A stretch of DNA of 64,000 nucleotides from Candidatus Rickettsia kotlanii (GCA_030295365.1 AP027062.1:516001-580000); one strand, 5' to 3'. Counted from the first letter of the stretch, positions 46,294-60,257 are shown. The notes: generated by a model not told the origin, from the sequence alone. Numbers and translations: made by a program.

Positions 46294-46389
46294 TAGCTTT
46301 AAATTAACTTCTTAAAATCCAAAAAGCCTTATTCAAATTTAATTACTAAAATAAGGCTTTTTGGATTTTAAGAAGTTAATTTAAAGCTA
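46294..46389. promoter_or_regulatory. Perfect 40-bp inverted repeat (long RNA hairpin) in the rplL-rpoB gap
   Basis: The left arm 46294-46333 (starts TAGCTTTAAATTAACTTC, ends AAAAAGCCTTATT) is exactly complementary to the right arm 46350-46389, with a 16-base loop. The core AAAAAGCCTT/AAGGCTTTTT resembles a two-way terminator. A duplex this long is also a fitting RNase III substrate. In E. coli the rplL-rpoB gap is known to hold a partial terminator and an RNase III site; the parallel is inference. Confidence 0.85.
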
Positions 46390-46473
46390 GTTTAAGTTGT
46401 TGTTTTGAAATAGGATAAAGCTATTACATTAAAAATCTTATTGATTAAAATAATTTTATAATTGATTTTGAGC

Positions 46474-46532
46474 AAAAATTACTAAGATGTTTGAAGGAAT
46501 AGCTACCTATTTTAAAAAAATATTATAATTTG
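46474..46532 (+). repeat. AT-rich leader repeat, copy 3 (rplL-rpoB gap)
   Basis: CAAAAATTACTAAGATGTTT at 46473, then GAATAGCTACCTATTTTAAA and AAAATATTATAATTTG. It keeps the TATTATAATTTG end of copy 1 but is diverged on the left. Confidence 0.58.
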
Positions 46533-46813
46533 TTACAACAAACAACCAAAATCAAATCTTTTTGGAAATGTTCGTAGAGCCTACACAAGATCTAAATAAG
46601 AAACTTACTAGGTTTCTTTAATTTAAGTTCTATGTAAAAAAATTTAAAGCAGTATATTTTATTTTTCTGCAAATTATAAGCATTGTATTGAAATAGGTAT
46701 CTATTCCAATAAAAACTTTACTGTTTAAAATATAAATAATTTAAATTTTATATACAGAACCTAGGTTCTGAATACTTTTGATTAATGATTATAATTAGGA
46801 GAGATTTTTAAAC

Positions 46814-46875
46814 GAAAATTAATAAGATTTTTGAGAGAAGAGTTTATTACTATTTCAAAAAAATCTTATGATTTA
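46814..46875 (+). repeat. AT-rich leader repeat, copy 4 (nearest rpoB)
   Basis: GAAAATTAATAAGATTTTTG at 46814, then TTATTACTATTTCAAAAAAA and TCTTATGATTT. Downstream AGGGCCTAATCAC (46920) matches the box after copy 2. It lies about 100 bases before the rpoB start. Confidence 0.62.
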
Positions 46876-46971
46876 CAGCTAAAAAGAGCCATAATTATGA
46901 TTATTCTATTAAAAGTGTATAGGGCCTAATCACTGCAATACGGGCAGTAATTTTATCAGTCAGGAGATTAT

Positions 46972-49900
46972 ATGGTTTCATTAAGGGATAATATAGAAGC
47001 ACAACCCTTGTCACATAATAGAAGAATAAGAAAAAATTTCGGTCACATAAATTTAGTAGCAGATATACCAAATTTGATTGAAATTCAAAAAAATTCATAT
47101 GAGAAAAACTTTCTACAGTTAAATATTAAAGATTCTGAAAGAAAAAACAAAGGTTTACAATCTATATTAAACTCAATTTTTCCTATTTCAGATTCCTCCA
47201 ATATTGCTAATTTAGAATTTGTAAAATATGAATTCGAGACTCCAAAATATGATGTAGCAGAGTGCAGTCAAAGAAGTTTAAGTTATGCTGCTCCTCTTAA
47301 AGTTACTTTAAGATTAAGTATTTGGGATATAGATGAGGGTACTGGTACTAGAGAAATTAAAGGGATTAAAGAGCAAGAAGTATATATGGGTGATATCCCA
47401 TTAATGACTAAAAACGGTACTTTTATTATCAACGGTACGGAAAGAGTAGTTGTATCACAAATGCATCGCTCACCTGGTGTATTCTTTTATCATGATGAAG
47501 GAAAAGTCCACTCTTCCGGCAAGCTTTTATATTCTGCTCGTGTTATTCCATATAGAGGGTCTTGGCTTGATTTAGAATTCGACGCTAAGGATATTATTTA
47601 TTTCAGGATTGATAGAAAAAGAAAGCTTTATACTACTACTTTGCTTAGAGCTATAGGTATGAGTACTGAAGAAATTATAAAATTTTATTATAATTCAGTA
47701 ACTTATAAGCTTGTTAAAAATAAAGGTTGGGCGGTTAAATTTATACCTCAGCATATTACTGCTCATCGTTTAACAAGTGATTTAGTAGATGCAGATACCG
47801 GAAATATTCTACTGAAAGCAGGACAAAAAATTACTCCGCGTTTGGCTAAAAAATATTTTGGGGAAGGGCTTAGTAATATTTTAGTAGCTCATGAAACTTT
47901 AATCGGCAAATATCTATCCGAAGATTTAAGAGATCCTGCAAGCGATGAAGTATTAGCAAAAATCGGTGAAATGATTACTGCTGATATGCTAAATGTTATT
48001 AATGATCTTAAAATTAAAAATGTTAACGTATTAGTAATCAATCCTCAATCCGGTCCATATATAAGGAACACCTTATTTGCTGATAAAAATCAGGATCGTG
48101 AGGCAGCATTATGTGATATTTTCAGAGTTCTAAGACCAGGCGAGCCTGCTAATATCGAAGCGGCTGAAAGTCTGTTTTATAATTTATTCTTTGATGCAGA
48201 AAGATATGATCTTTCAGAAGTTGGGCGAATAAAAATGAATTCTAGGTTAGAATTGAATATTTCTGAAGAAGTTACAGTTTTAACAATTGATGATATTAAA
48301 AATATCGTAAGAGTTTTAGTAGAGCTTAAAGACGGTAAAGGTATCATAGACGATATTGATCATTTAGGTAATAGAAGGGTTAGATCGGTAGGTGAATTGA
48401 TAGAAAATCAATTTAGAATAGGTTTAGTCCGAATGGAAAAATCTGTAATTGAAAGGATGTCGGCAGGTGATGTTGATACCGTAATGCCTCATGATTTAGT
48501 AAATTCAAAACTTTTAGTTTCAGTAGTAAAAGAATTTTTTAGTACCTCCCAATTATCCCAATTTATGGATCAAACCAATCCATTATCAGAAATAACTCAT
48601 AAAAGAAGGCTGTCAGCACTCGGTCCCGGAGGTCTTAGTCGAGATCGAGCAGGTTTTGAGGTGCGTGACGTACATCCGACTCATTACGGTCGTATTTGTC
48701 CTATTGAAACACCTGAAGGTCAGAATATCGGGTTAATTAACTCTATGGCTACTTATGCTAGAATAAATAAACACGGTTTTATAGAGAGTCCGTATAGAAG
48801 AGTTAAAGATGGATATGTAACCGATGAAGTGGTATATCTTTCTGCTATTGAAGAAGGTAAATACAAAATCGGACAAGCAAATTCTAAAGTTAATAAAGAC
48901 GGAAAGCTGCAAGGAGAGTTTATTAATTGCCGTGTTGAAGGCGGTAATTTTGTAATGGTAGAACCGTATGAGGTAGATTTCATTGATGTGACTCCTATGC
49001 AGGTAGTATCGGTTGCGGCTTCTCTTATACCTTTCTTAGAAAACGATGATGCTAACCGTGCTTTGATGGGTTCAAACATGCAAAGACAAGCCGTTCCTTT
49101 AATTAAAACGGATGCACCTTTTGTAGGTACCGGAGTTGAAGGGGTAGTAGCTAAAGATTCCGGAGCGTCAGTGCTTGCATTACATGACGGTATTGTTGAG
49201 CAGGTAGATTCAAATAGAATCGTGATTAGAACTCTAGAACAAAAAGTTGACGGTGCTCCTTCGGTTGATATTTATAACTTACTAAAATTCCAAAAATCTA
49301 ATCATAATACTTGTATAAATCAAAAGCCTTTAGTTAAGGTCGGTCATTACGTTAAGAAAAACGATATTATAGCTGACGGTCCTAGTACGGATAACGGTGA
49401 AATTGCTTTAGGTAGAAACGTGCTTGTAGCTTTCTTACCTTGGAACGGTTATAATTTTGAAGATTCCATTTTAATATCCGAACGTATAGTAAAAGAGGAT
49501 GTATTTACATCTATTCATATTGAAGAGTTTGAAGTAATAGCTAGAGATACACGCCTTGGTCCTGAAGAAATTACTCGTGATATACCGAATGTAAGTGAAG
49601 AAGCATTGCGTCATCTTGATGAGGTCGGAATAATTTATATAGGTGCAGAAGTAAAAGCCGGTGATATTTTAGTCGGAAAAGTAACACCGAAAAGTGAATC
49701 GCCTATTACTCCTGAAGAGAAACTACTACGTGCTATTTTTGGGGAAAAAGCTTTTGACGTAAAAGATTCATCGCTGCATGTACCTTCCGGAGTTAGCGGA
49801 ACTGTAGTAGAAGTAAGGGTATTTTCTCGTAGAGGTGTAGAAAAAGACCAGCGAGCTATTGCTATTGAAAAACAACAAATTGAAAAATTAGCAAAAGACA

Positions 49901-51093
49901 GAGACGATGAATTAGAAATTATTGAGTATTTTGTGTTTAATTGGCTTGAAAAGCTTTTAGTAGGGCAGGTAATTATTAACGGTCCTAAGCAAGTAAAAGT
50001 AGGACAAACTATTACTACTGAAATGCTAAAAGGCTTATCTAAAGGGCAATTTTGGCAGATTACTGTGGAAGATGCAAATGTAATGAATGAAATAGAGCAG
50101 ATAAAGACTCATTATGATGAGAAAAAAGGGGCGCTTTATAAAAGATTTGCTACTAAGGTAGAGAAATTGCAAAGTGGTGATGATTTACCTCAGGGAGCTT
50201 TAAAAGTAGTAAAAGTATTTATTGCAACTAAGCATAAATTACAACCCGGGGATAAAATGGCAGGAAGACACGGAAATAAAGGTGTTATTTCACGTATCGT
50301 ACCTGAAGAAGATATGCCGTTTTTAGAAGATGGAACTGTGGTAGATATCGTTCTTAACCCTCTAGGGCTCCCGTCCCGTATGAATATAGGACAGATTTTA
50401 GAAACGCATCTTGGGTGGGCATCAATAAATTTAGCAAAAAAAATATCTACCTTAGTAAAGGAATATAAAAATAAACATATAGGTATTGAGCAGATTAAGA
50501 AATTCTTAATTGAACTGTATGGAGAAAATATTAATTCTATACTTGAAAGACCAGAAGAAGAGATTATTTCTTTTTGTAAGAAAGTAAGTAAAGGCGTACA
50601 TTTTGCAACTCCTGTATTTGACGGAGCAAAAGTTCAGGATGTTAAAGATATGCTAAAGCTTGCCGGTCAAGACCCTTCAGGACAAGTGAAATTAATTGAC
50701 GGTAGAACCGGTGAATATTTTGACCGTCTGGTAACCGTAGGGCAGAAATATTTGTTGAAATTGCATCATTTAGTTGATAATAAAATTCACTCCCGTTCTA
50801 TAGGACCTTATAGCTTAGTAACGCAGCAACCGCTTGGAGGTAAGTCTCATTTCGGCGGACAGCGTTTCGGGGAAATGGAATGCTGGGCATTACAAGCTTA
50901 CGGTGCAGCTTATACGTTACAGGAAATGTTAACAGTTAAGTCGGATGATGTAAACGGTAGGATCAAAACTTATGATTCTATAGTACGCGGTGAAAATAAT
51001 TTTGAATCAGGCATTCCTGAATCATTTAATGTTATGATAAAAGAATTTAGATCTTTATGTCTTAACGTAAAACTTGAAGTAACTTCAAGTTAA
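46972..51093 (+). CDS. rpoB: RNA polymerase beta subunit
   Basis: 1373 residues (4122 bases with stop). The rifampin cluster [20 protein letters not shown] begins near residue 526 and has the sensitive-type Asp533, His543 and Ser548 (E. coli D516, H526, S531). [50 protein letters not shown] and [20 protein letters not shown] are universal blocks. Residue 973 is Leu in [13 protein letters not shown] (codon TTA, 49888-49890). Ribosome site AGGAG (46961-46965). The long upstream gap implies special control of rpoBC. Confidence 0.99.
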   Translation: MVSLRDNIEAQPLSHNRRIRKNFGHINLVADIPNLIEIQKNSYEKNFLQLNIKDSERKNKGLQSILNSIFPISDSSNIANLEFVKYEFETPKYDVAECSQRSLSYAAPLKVTLRLSIWDIDEGTGTREIKGIKEQEVYMGDIPLMTKNGTFIINGTERVVVSQMHRSPGVFFYHDEGKVHSSGKLLYSARVIPYRGSWLDLEFDAKDIIYFRIDRKRKLYTTTLLRAIGMSTEEIIKFYYNSVTYKLVKNKGWAVKFIPQHITAHRLTSDLVDADTGNILLKAGQKITPRLAKKYFGEGLSNILVAHETLIGKYLSEDLRDPASDEVLAKIGEMITADMLNVINDLKIKNVNVLVINPQSGPYIRNTLFADKNQDREAALCDIFRVLRPGEPANIEAAESLFYNLFFDAERYDLSEVGRIKMNSRLELNISEEVTVLTIDDIKNIVRVLVELKDGKGIIDDIDHLGNRRVRSVGELIENQFRIGLVRMEKSVIERMSAGDVDTVMPHDLVNSKLLVSVVKEFFSTSQLSQFMDQTNPLSEITHKRRLSALGPGGLSRDRAGFEVRDVHPTHYGRICPIETPEGQNIGLINSMATYARINKHGFIESPYRRVKDGYVTDEVVYLSAIEEGKYKIGQANSKVNKDGKLQGEFINCRVEGGNFVMVEPYEVDFIDVTPMQVVSVAASLIPFLENDDANRALMGSNMQRQAVPLIKTDAPFVGTGVEGVVAKDSGASVLALHDGIVEQVDSNRIVIRTLEQKVDGAPSVDIYNLLKFQKSNHNTCINQKPLVKVGHYVKKNDIIADGPSTDNGEIALGRNVLVAFLPWNGYNFEDSILISERIVKEDVFTSIHIEEFEVIARDTRLGPEEITRDIPNVSEEALRHLDEVGIIYIGAEVKAGDILVGKVTPKSESPITPEEKLLRAIFGEKAFDVKDSSLHVPSGVSGTVVEVRVFSRRGVEKDQRAIAIEKQQIEKLAKDRDDELEIIEYFVFNWLEKLLVGQVIINGPKQVKVGQTITTEMLKGLSKGQFWQITVEDANVMNEIEQIKTHYDEKKGALYKRFATKVEKLQSGDDLPQGALKVVKVFIATKHKLQPGDKMAGRHGNKGVISRIVPEEDMPFLEDGTVVDIVLNPLGLPSRMNIGQILETHLGWASINLAKKISTLVKEYKNKHIGIEQIKKFLIELYGENINSILERPEEEIISFCKKVSKGVHFATPVFDGAKVQDVKDMLKLAGQDPSGQVKLIDGRTGEYFDRLVTVGQKYLLKLHHLVDNKIHSRSIGPYSLVTQQPLGGKSHFGGQRFGEMECWALQAYGAAYTLQEMLTVKSDDVNGRIKTYDSIVRGENNFESGIPESFNVMIKEFRSLCLNVKLEVTSS

Positions 51094-51102
51094 GAAAGAT
51101 AG

Positions 51103-51172
51103 GTCATTTAAACAGATAAAAAACTTGTTTTTTGTCTGTTTTACTGGATTCCCGCTTTTGCGGGAATGACAT
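51103..51172. repeat. Palindromic repeat (GTCATTCCCGC type) in the rpoB-rpoC gap
   Basis: GTCATTTAAACAG on the left, GCGGGAATGACAT on the right. Inner hairpins AACAGATAAAAAAC/GTTTTTTGTCTGTT and CCCGCTTTTGCGGG. A second element of a different family follows at 51190. Confidence 0.75.
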
Positions 51173-51189
51173 ATAGGGTGCAATAAGAA

Positions 51190-51320
51190 CTCTTGGTAGA
51201 CGAAGGTCAATTTCAAAAAGAGCTAGGAGGTCACAAGGCAAGGAGCGAAGCATATACTTAATACGTGAGCACCGCAGAACTTGTAGAGCGACAACGCCAA
51301 TTTTTAAAATTCACCAAGTA
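51190..51320 (-). repeat. Rickettsial repeat of the CTTGGT...ACCAAG type in the rpoB-rpoC gap
   Basis: Ends CTCTTGGTAGA and TTCACCAAGTA are inverted. On the minus strand it reads GAATTTTAAAAATTGGCG, AGTATATGCTTCGCTCCTTG and AGCTCTTTTTGAAATTG, which align with the copy at 55484-55576. It lies just before the rpoC ribosome site (TAAGGAAAAG, 51338). Confidence 0.7.
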
Positions 51321-51338
51321 TATACGAGTAATTTTTAA

Positions 51339-55469
<4,131 letters not shown>

Positions 55470-55483
55470 ATATACTAAAGATA

Positions 55484-55576
55484 GAATTTGAAAGATTTGT
55501 TGTCTTTGTAAGTCCTAGGATACTGAACATTAGTATACGCTCCGCTCCTCGACTTACAGACCATTTGCTCTTTTCT
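55484..55576 (+). repeat. Rickettsial repeat of the CTTGGT type, degraded, after rpoC
   Basis: GAATTTGAAAGATTTGTTGT, then AGTATACGCTCCGCTCCTCG and TTTGCTCTTTTC, in the same order as the minus-strand reading of 51190-51320 but with the ends eroded. Confidence 0.6.
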
Positions 55577-55603
55577 AAGTTGCAGATAGTTTATAAAAAA
55601 AAT

Positions 55604-55703
55604 ATCATTACGAGGCAGCATGTATGCTGGTGGCAATCTCATGAAATAATAACAACCTCCTGAGCTAGCTTCGTCAATTGCTATGCAATTTTCTCGCAAT
55701 GAC
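55604..55703. repeat. Palindromic repeat (CGTCATTGCGAGG type) after rpoC
   Basis: ATCATTACGAGGCAGC and TTCTCGCAATGAC are inverted ends, inner GGCAATCTCATGAAATAATA and TCCTGAGCTAGCTTCGTC. Followed by a fragment of the GTCATTCC family (AGAAGCGGGAATCCAG, 55724). Confidence 0.75.
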
Positions 55704-55770
55704 AGGGGTAGTGCCTTCCTAGCTAGAAGCGGGAATCCAGAAAAAGAACCTTACTACACATTAGTGACAA

Positions 55771-55807
55771 AAAAAGCCTATAAAAACTTGATTTTTATAG
55801 GCTTTTT
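55771..55807. terminator. Bidirectional intrinsic terminator between rpoC and the minus-strand gene
   Basis: AAAAAGCCTATAAAAA (55771-55786) pairs exactly with TTTTTATAGGCTTTTT (55792-55807) around CTTGA. The U-run on both sides and the convergent gene ends fit a shared terminator. Confidence 0.85.
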
Positions 55808-55835
55808 CTCATTTACCGCTTGCAGAAACGATGCT

Positions 55836-56993
55836 TTAATAACAAGCAATCGGTGCCGTTAAATGTTCGTAGGTTTGACCTAAATAAGATACTGGTTGTT
55901 CAAAGGTATACGTATTATTGTAATTACTGTATGCTAAAAAAGAATCTTCATGTTGGAAGTTTTTAAGTATTTCTTGATTTTTAGACATCTGAACTTCTGC
56001 TAAACAATGTTCAACATAAGTTTTTAGTACTGTTTGACAAATTTCATCATGTAAAGCTTTTAACATGAGTAAGTTTACTAATGGGTTAATACCATTATTT
56101 ACATTAGTAGTAATAGTAGCTTCTTCGTGCTTTTGATCAATAGACATTTTTCCAAACTGCGCTTCTAGAGGTAATTTAGACGTCGATTCAGTACTTGCAT
56201 CCTCACGTATGTCGTCTATATACACTGCAGTACTGCATTCCGTATCTCTTTGAAATTCCTCTCTATAAACTGGTTTGGCAAGATGTCTAACAGGCAATTC
56301 AGAAATTAAAGACTCTTCATCGCTTACTTCCACCTCCTCTGTTTCAAGATTTTCTGGTTCAGCATTGACTTTTTCTTCAAAACTTACCTCTGGGAAAAGT
56401 GCTATCACATCTATTATTTCAAGTTTTCCTCCTTTTTTACCTACCTCATAAGCTTTAGCAATAATTTGTTTATAAATAACGTCAATTAATGCTCGTTTTG
56501 TTTGTATTTCATCAGAATAGTGAATTCCTCCTTCATTCCAAAACTTTATTATTTTAGACACAGTAGGAATATATTTATCGACCTTTACTAAAAATTTTTG
56601 TATAAATGTAGGTTCAATCAAAGGGGTTAATGTAGGATTTTCTTCATATTGTCTAAATACATGCTCGACAATTTTAGGTATATTTTGACCTGGTTCTACT
56701 TCGTCAGGTAAGCCGTGTAATATTTTTTTAGCTGTTGCTTGACCCATCTTCTCACGCAAAATATTAACTCCGATCCATTTCCATACCGGATCAGCCGAAA
56801 AACAAAGCTTTGCTATATAAAATGTTAGCGATATAGGTAGAGATAATAATTTTAAATAGTTAAGGCAAGTATACCGTATTGGATGAGGCGTGAGACTATA
56901 AATCTTGCCCATATTTTGGTTTAACTCACATGATGATATAATTACTTTATACTTCTGCTTAATTAAATGAGAAGTGATGTCATATACTGGCAT
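55836..56993 (-). CDS. Unknown rickettsial protein carrying an in-frame RPE1
   Basis: 385 residues, not recognised outside Rickettsia. A hydrophobic stretch near residues 46-66 (YLKLLSLPISLTFYIAKLCF) may be a membrane segment or a packed helix. The middle is helical; residues 205-232 are strongly acidic. Residues 237-285 are a translated RPE1 (HLAKPVYREEFQRDTECSTA to LPLEAQFGKMS), exactly 49 codons. The C-terminal 100 residues form a separate helical and aromatic part (NPLVNLLMLKALHDEICQTV). Divergent from pepA, convergent with rpoC. Could be a secreted or effector-like protein, but nothing in the sequence proves that. Confidence 0.7.
   Translation of the reverse strand: MPVYDITSHLIKQKYKVIISSCELNQNMGKIYSLTPHPIRYTCLNYLKLLSLPISLTFYIAKLCFSADPVWKWIGVNILREKMGQATAKKILHGLPDEVEPGQNIPKIVEHVFRQYEENPTLTPLIEPTFIQKFLVKVDKYIPTVSKIIKFWNEGGIHYSDEIQTKRALIDVIYKQIIAKAYEVGKKGGKLEIIDVIALFPEVSFEEKVNAEPENLETEEVEVSDEESLISELPVRHLAKPVYREEFQRDTECSTAVYIDDIREDASTESTSKLPLEAQFGKMSIDQKHEEATITTNVNNGINPLVNLLMLKALHDEICQTVLKTYVEHCLAEVQMSKNQEILKNFQHEDSFLAYSNYNNTYTFEQPVSYLGQTYEHLTAPIACY
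56142..56288 (-). repeat. RPE1 element inserted in frame in the unknown protein gene
   Basis: 147 bases (49 codons) with ends AGACAT and ATGTCT. The translated part is near-identical in key blocks to the era copy: AKPxYREEF, then SKLPLExxFGKMS. The inserted segment is hydrophilic and lies next to the acidic stretch, likely in a linker, which explains why it is tolerated. Confidence 0.92.
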
Positions 56994-57156
56994 ATTATTA
57001 CTTAAATTTAACTAATTCGTCAGTAAGATATAAAAAACGTTAACATTTGTCAATTGCTATTTAATGAGATTTTGTTTTAAATTAATTATAATACTTGTAA
57101 AGTTTTATCAAGATAAATAGAATGATCCAAAATCAAAAATAATATCAGGAGTAAGT

Positions 57157-58659
57157 ATGCTTAACATAAACTTTGTGAATGAAGAATCATCTACTAATCA
57201 AGGCCTAGTAGTTTTTATTGATGAACAGTTAAAGCTTGATAGTAATTTAATAGGACTTGATCAACAACATCATGGATTAATTTCTAAAACTATTCAGAAT
57301 AAACTGCAATTTACCGGTAAATATGGACAGATCAAGGTTATTCCATCCGTCATTAAATCAGGCGAGATTAGATATTTGATAATAGCAGGTCTTGGGAATG
57401 AAGAAAAATTAACTGAAGCAAAAATTGAAGAGTTAGGTGGCAAAATCTTACAGCATGCAACCGGTTGTAAAATTTCTACTATCGGCTTAAAACTTACAAA
57501 TAGAATTAGCAAGTTTACATCTCAAACATTTGCATCTTTAGTTGCTAGTGGTGCGTTTCTTGCTTCTTACAGATTTGATAAATATAGAACTACCTTAAAA
57601 GAAGCAGAGAAGTTCGCAGTAGAGTCAATTGAAATTTTTACCGATAATAGCACTGAAACGGCAAAATTATTTGAAATCAAAAAATTAATTGCTGAAGCAG
57701 TATTTTTTACAAGAGATATAAGTAATGAACCGTCAAATATTAAAACTCCTCAAATTTATGCCGAAAGAATAGTTGATATACTTGAACCGCTAGGGGTAGA
57801 TGTTGATGTTATCGGTGAACGTGAGATGAAAAACCTTGGTATGGGAGCATTACTTGGTGTGGGGCAAGGTTCACAAAACGAGTCAAAGTTAGTGGTGATG
57901 GAATATCAAGGCGGCAGTAAAGATGCCCCGACTATTGCTTTGGTCGGTAAAGGAGTAATTTTTGATACAGGCGGTATTTCATTAAAACCGTCAAGTGATA
58001 TGCACTTAATGCGATACGATATGGGAGGTTCTGCAGCAGTTGTGGGTACCATCATTGCAGTTGCCGGTCAAAAATTACCTATAAATCTAGTTGGTGTTGT
58101 AGGGCTTGTCGAAAATATGCCGTCTGGTAATGCACAGCGTCCAGGAGATGTAGTAACTACCATGTCAGGGCAAACTGTCGAAGTTTTAAATACCGATGCA
58201 GAAGGGCGTTTAGTACTTGCTGATGCTATTTGGTATGCACAAGAAAAATTTAAGCCTAAATGTGTGATTGACGTTGCAACTCTAACAGGAGCAATAACCA
58301 TAGCACTTGGTAATACATATGCTGGTTGTTTTTCCAATAATGATGAGTTAGCTGATAAGTTAATAAAAGTAGGGGAAGAAGTTAATGAAAAACTTTGGAG
58401 AATGCCGCTGCACGATGAGTACGATGCAATGATTAACTCCGACATAGCCGATATGGCAAATATCGGGAACGTACCGAGAGTTGCTGGAAGCTGCATAGCT
58501 GCACATTTCATTAAACGTTTCATTAAAGGTGGAGTAGATTGGGCTCATTTAGATATAGCAGGCGTTGCAAATAGTAATAAAGCTTCAGCACTCGGTCCTA
58601 AGGGGGCAGTAGGATACGGTGTGAGATTACTAGAGAAATTTATCAAAGAATATACTTAA
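57157..58659 (+). CDS. pepA: Leucyl aminopeptidase (cytosol aminopeptidase PepA, M17)
   Basis: 500 residues. Removes N-terminal amino acids from peptides, two metal ions per active site. Metal and catalytic residues lie in ALVGKGVIFDTGGISLKPSS (Lys and Asp), MRYDMGGSAAVVGT and NTDAEGRLVLADAIWYA (family signature, about 346-362). The N-terminal domain (1-160) is diverged as usual. ATG 57157 has AGGAG (57147-57151). PepA in enterobacteria also binds DNA; nothing here speaks to that. Confidence 0.97.
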   Translation: MLNINFVNEESSTNQGLVVFIDEQLKLDSNLIGLDQQHHGLISKTIQNKLQFTGKYGQIKVIPSVIKSGEIRYLIIAGLGNEEKLTEAKIEELGGKILQHATGCKISTIGLKLTNRISKFTSQTFASLVASGAFLASYRFDKYRTTLKEAEKFAVESIEIFTDNSTETAKLFEIKKLIAEAVFFTRDISNEPSNIKTPQIYAERIVDILEPLGVDVDVIGEREMKNLGMGALLGVGQGSQNESKLVVMEYQGGSKDAPTIALVGKGVIFDTGGISLKPSSDMHLMRYDMGGSAAVVGTIIAVAGQKLPINLVGVVGLVENMPSGNAQRPGDVVTTMSGQTVEVLNTDAEGRLVLADAIWYAQEKFKPKCVIDVATLTGAITIALGNTYAGCFSNNDELADKLIKVGEEVNEKLWRMPLHDEYDAMINSDIADMANIGNVPRVAGSCIAAHFIKRFIKGGVDWAHLDIAGVANSNKASALGPKGAVGYGVRLLEKFIKEYT

Positions 58660-58697
58660 ATACTATTCTTGCATTGCCTTGTATGGATATACCGAGT

Positions 58698-58789
58698 CGT
58701 CATTGCAAGCAGCCGTAGGCTGCATAGCAATTTCGTCAAATATCCTGAGGTTGCTTTGTCACTTACTTACGTAATTTTCTCGCAATGAT
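58698..58789. repeat. Palindromic repeat (CGTCATTGCGAGG type) between pepA and mipZ
   Basis: CGTCATTGCAAGCAGCCGTA and TTTTCTCGCAATGATAG are inverted ends, with a weaker inner pairing than other copies. Confidence 0.72.
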
Positions 58790-58875
58790 AGAAAAAACTA
58801 TCCGGATGGGCAATACTGAGCTAAGAATGACATTAAACTTTGTCTATTTACTATTCGTTTATTCTGAATATAATT

Positions 58876-59676
58876 ATGAACACAATAAATAAACCTTATA
58901 TATTTGTTATAGGTAATGAGAAAGGCGGAGCAGGTAAAACTACCTGTTCTATGCATCTAATAATCGCTCTGCTTTATCAAAATTATTCGGTAGTAAGTAT
59001 AGATACCGATTCACGTCAAAGTTCGTTAACGAATTATTTAAAAAATCGAGATTTATATAATAAACACAATTCTGATAAATCTGTATTAGTACCGAAACAT
59101 TTTCATATATCAGAAAGTGAAGTAGAAGAGCAAGCAAAGAGTTTTGAGCAGATACTCAAAAATAATCAGGATGTCGATTATATAGTGATTGATACCCCAG
59201 GCAGTCATACTCCTTTATCAAAGGTTGTTCATTCTTACGCCGATACAATTATTACACCGATTAATGATAGCTTTCTAGATTTAGACGTAATAGCAAAAGT
59301 CGATAGCAAGGATGAAATTATTAGCCCATCAATATATAGTCAAATGATTTGGGAGCAGAAAATGGAACGCGCTAGTCGTGATAGAATTAGTATAGATTGG
59401 GTAATACTTCGTAATCGTTTAAGTAATCTTGATGCATTAAATAAAAGACGCGTAGGAAATGTATTAGCTAAACTTGCTAAAAGAATTAACTTTAAACTCA
59501 CAGAAGGATTTAGTGAACGTGTAATATATAGGGAGTTATTTTTACAAGGTCTAACATTACTTGATCTAAAAACTGCAAAATATGATAGAGCATTTAATAG
59601 CTCACATGTGCTTGCACGTCAAGAATTACGAAATTTTTTAGACTTTCTAGGTATTAAGGCTGCGTTCAAAGGTTAA
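58876..59676 (+). CDS. mipZ: MipZ, ParA-like ATPase for division-site placement
   Basis: 266 residues from ATG 58876 (an in-frame TTG at 58840 would add 12). The deviant Walker A NEKGGAGKTTCSMHLI lies at about 12-27; SIDTDSRQSSLTNYLKNRD is the MipZ-type second block, followed by VIDTPGSHTPLSKVVHSYAD and TPINDSFLDLDVIAKVD. The C-terminus VILRNRLSNLDALNKRRV and GFSERVIYRELFLQGLTLLD is MipZ-specific. In Caulobacter MipZ forms a pole-based gradient with ParB and blocks FtsZ assembly away from midcell. parAB are not in the window. Confidence 0.93.
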   Translation: MNTINKPYIFVIGNEKGGAGKTTCSMHLIIALLYQNYSVVSIDTDSRQSSLTNYLKNRDLYNKHNSDKSVLVPKHFHISESEVEEQAKSFEQILKNNQDVDYIVIDTPGSHTPLSKVVHSYADTIITPINDSFLDLDVIAKVDSKDEIISPSIYSQMIWEQKMERASRDRISIDWVILRNRLSNLDALNKRRVGNVLAKLAKRINFKLTEGFSERVIYRELFLQGLTLLDLKTAKYDRAFNSSHVLARQELRNFLDFLGIKAAFKG

Positions 59677-59694
59677 TTTCTATTAAAGTTTTTC

Positions 59695-59722
59695 TTGTAT
59701 AAAGTTAAAATATGTATATAAT
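59695..59722 (+). promoter_or_regulatory. Likely sigma-70 promoter upstream of the small unknown gene
   Basis: TTGTAT (59695-59700), 16-base spacer and TATAAT (59717-59722), 40 bases before ATG 59763. Confidence 0.6.
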
Positions 59723-59762
59723 CTACAAAATTAATATGTTTTAACTTTTATAAGAGAAACAA

Positions 59763-60197
59763 ATGCCAAATATTGCTGAAAATATTTCAAAACTACCGGA
59801 AGAACAAGAAAAAGTTAATAAGCTTGTTGATCAATATAAAAATTTAACTCCGGAAGAACAAAAAATTGTTGATAGAAAACTTAAGTCACATTTTACAAAA
59901 GAAGAGCTAGAACAAGATGAGCTTAAATCAAGAATGAATAGGATACGTAGTAATTTGTCTAAGCAAGACCAAGAAAAACTACAAGCAGGTAATAATTCTA
60001 TAGGTGAAATAGCAAAAGATGTATTATCGTTAGTTAAAGGAATAATAAATCTAGTCGAAAATGTTGCAGAGATAATTAAAAATCCTAAGAAAGCAATATA
60101 TGAATGGATTAAAGGTGAGTTAAATCAAGTAAAACCTCAACAACAAAATTATCAGCAACACCCATCAAAGCCAAAAGCTGCTGCAATATCAAGATAA
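59763..60197 (+). CDS. Small unknown coiled-coil-like protein
   Basis: 144 residues, start ATG 59763 preceded by AAGAGAAA. The N-terminal 75 residues are charged and helical (LPEEQEKVNKLVDQYKNLTP, EEQKIVDRKLKSHFTKEELE). The middle has an amphipathic stretch (DVLSLVKGIINLVENVAEII, about 89-108); the tail is rich in Gln and Pro. No signal peptide and no motif I can name. It has its own promoter-like site and sits between mipZ and aspS. Confidence 0.75.
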   Translation: MPNIAENISKLPEEQEKVNKLVDQYKNLTPEEQKIVDRKLKSHFTKEELEQDELKSRMNRIRSNLSKQDQEKLQAGNNSIGEIAKDVLSLVKGIINLVENVAEIIKNPKKAIYEWIKGELNQVKPQQQNYQQHPSKPKAAAISR

Positions 60198-60228
60198 AAC
60201 TTTGGTAAGATAAATTTTTAGTTTTTAT

Positions 60229-60257
60229 TTGTGAAAATTTGCAATTTTATGTATACA
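60229..60257 (+). promoter_or_regulatory. Likely sigma-70 promoter of aspS
   Basis: TTGTGA (60229-60234), 17-base spacer and TATACA (60252-60257), 33 bases before aspS ATG 60290. Confidence 0.55.

Noticed and set aside
48541-48640. Resistance mutation in the main rifampin cluster of rpoB
   Set aside because: Asp533, His543 and Ser548 (the usual resistance sites) are all of the sensitive type; only residue 973 is notable.
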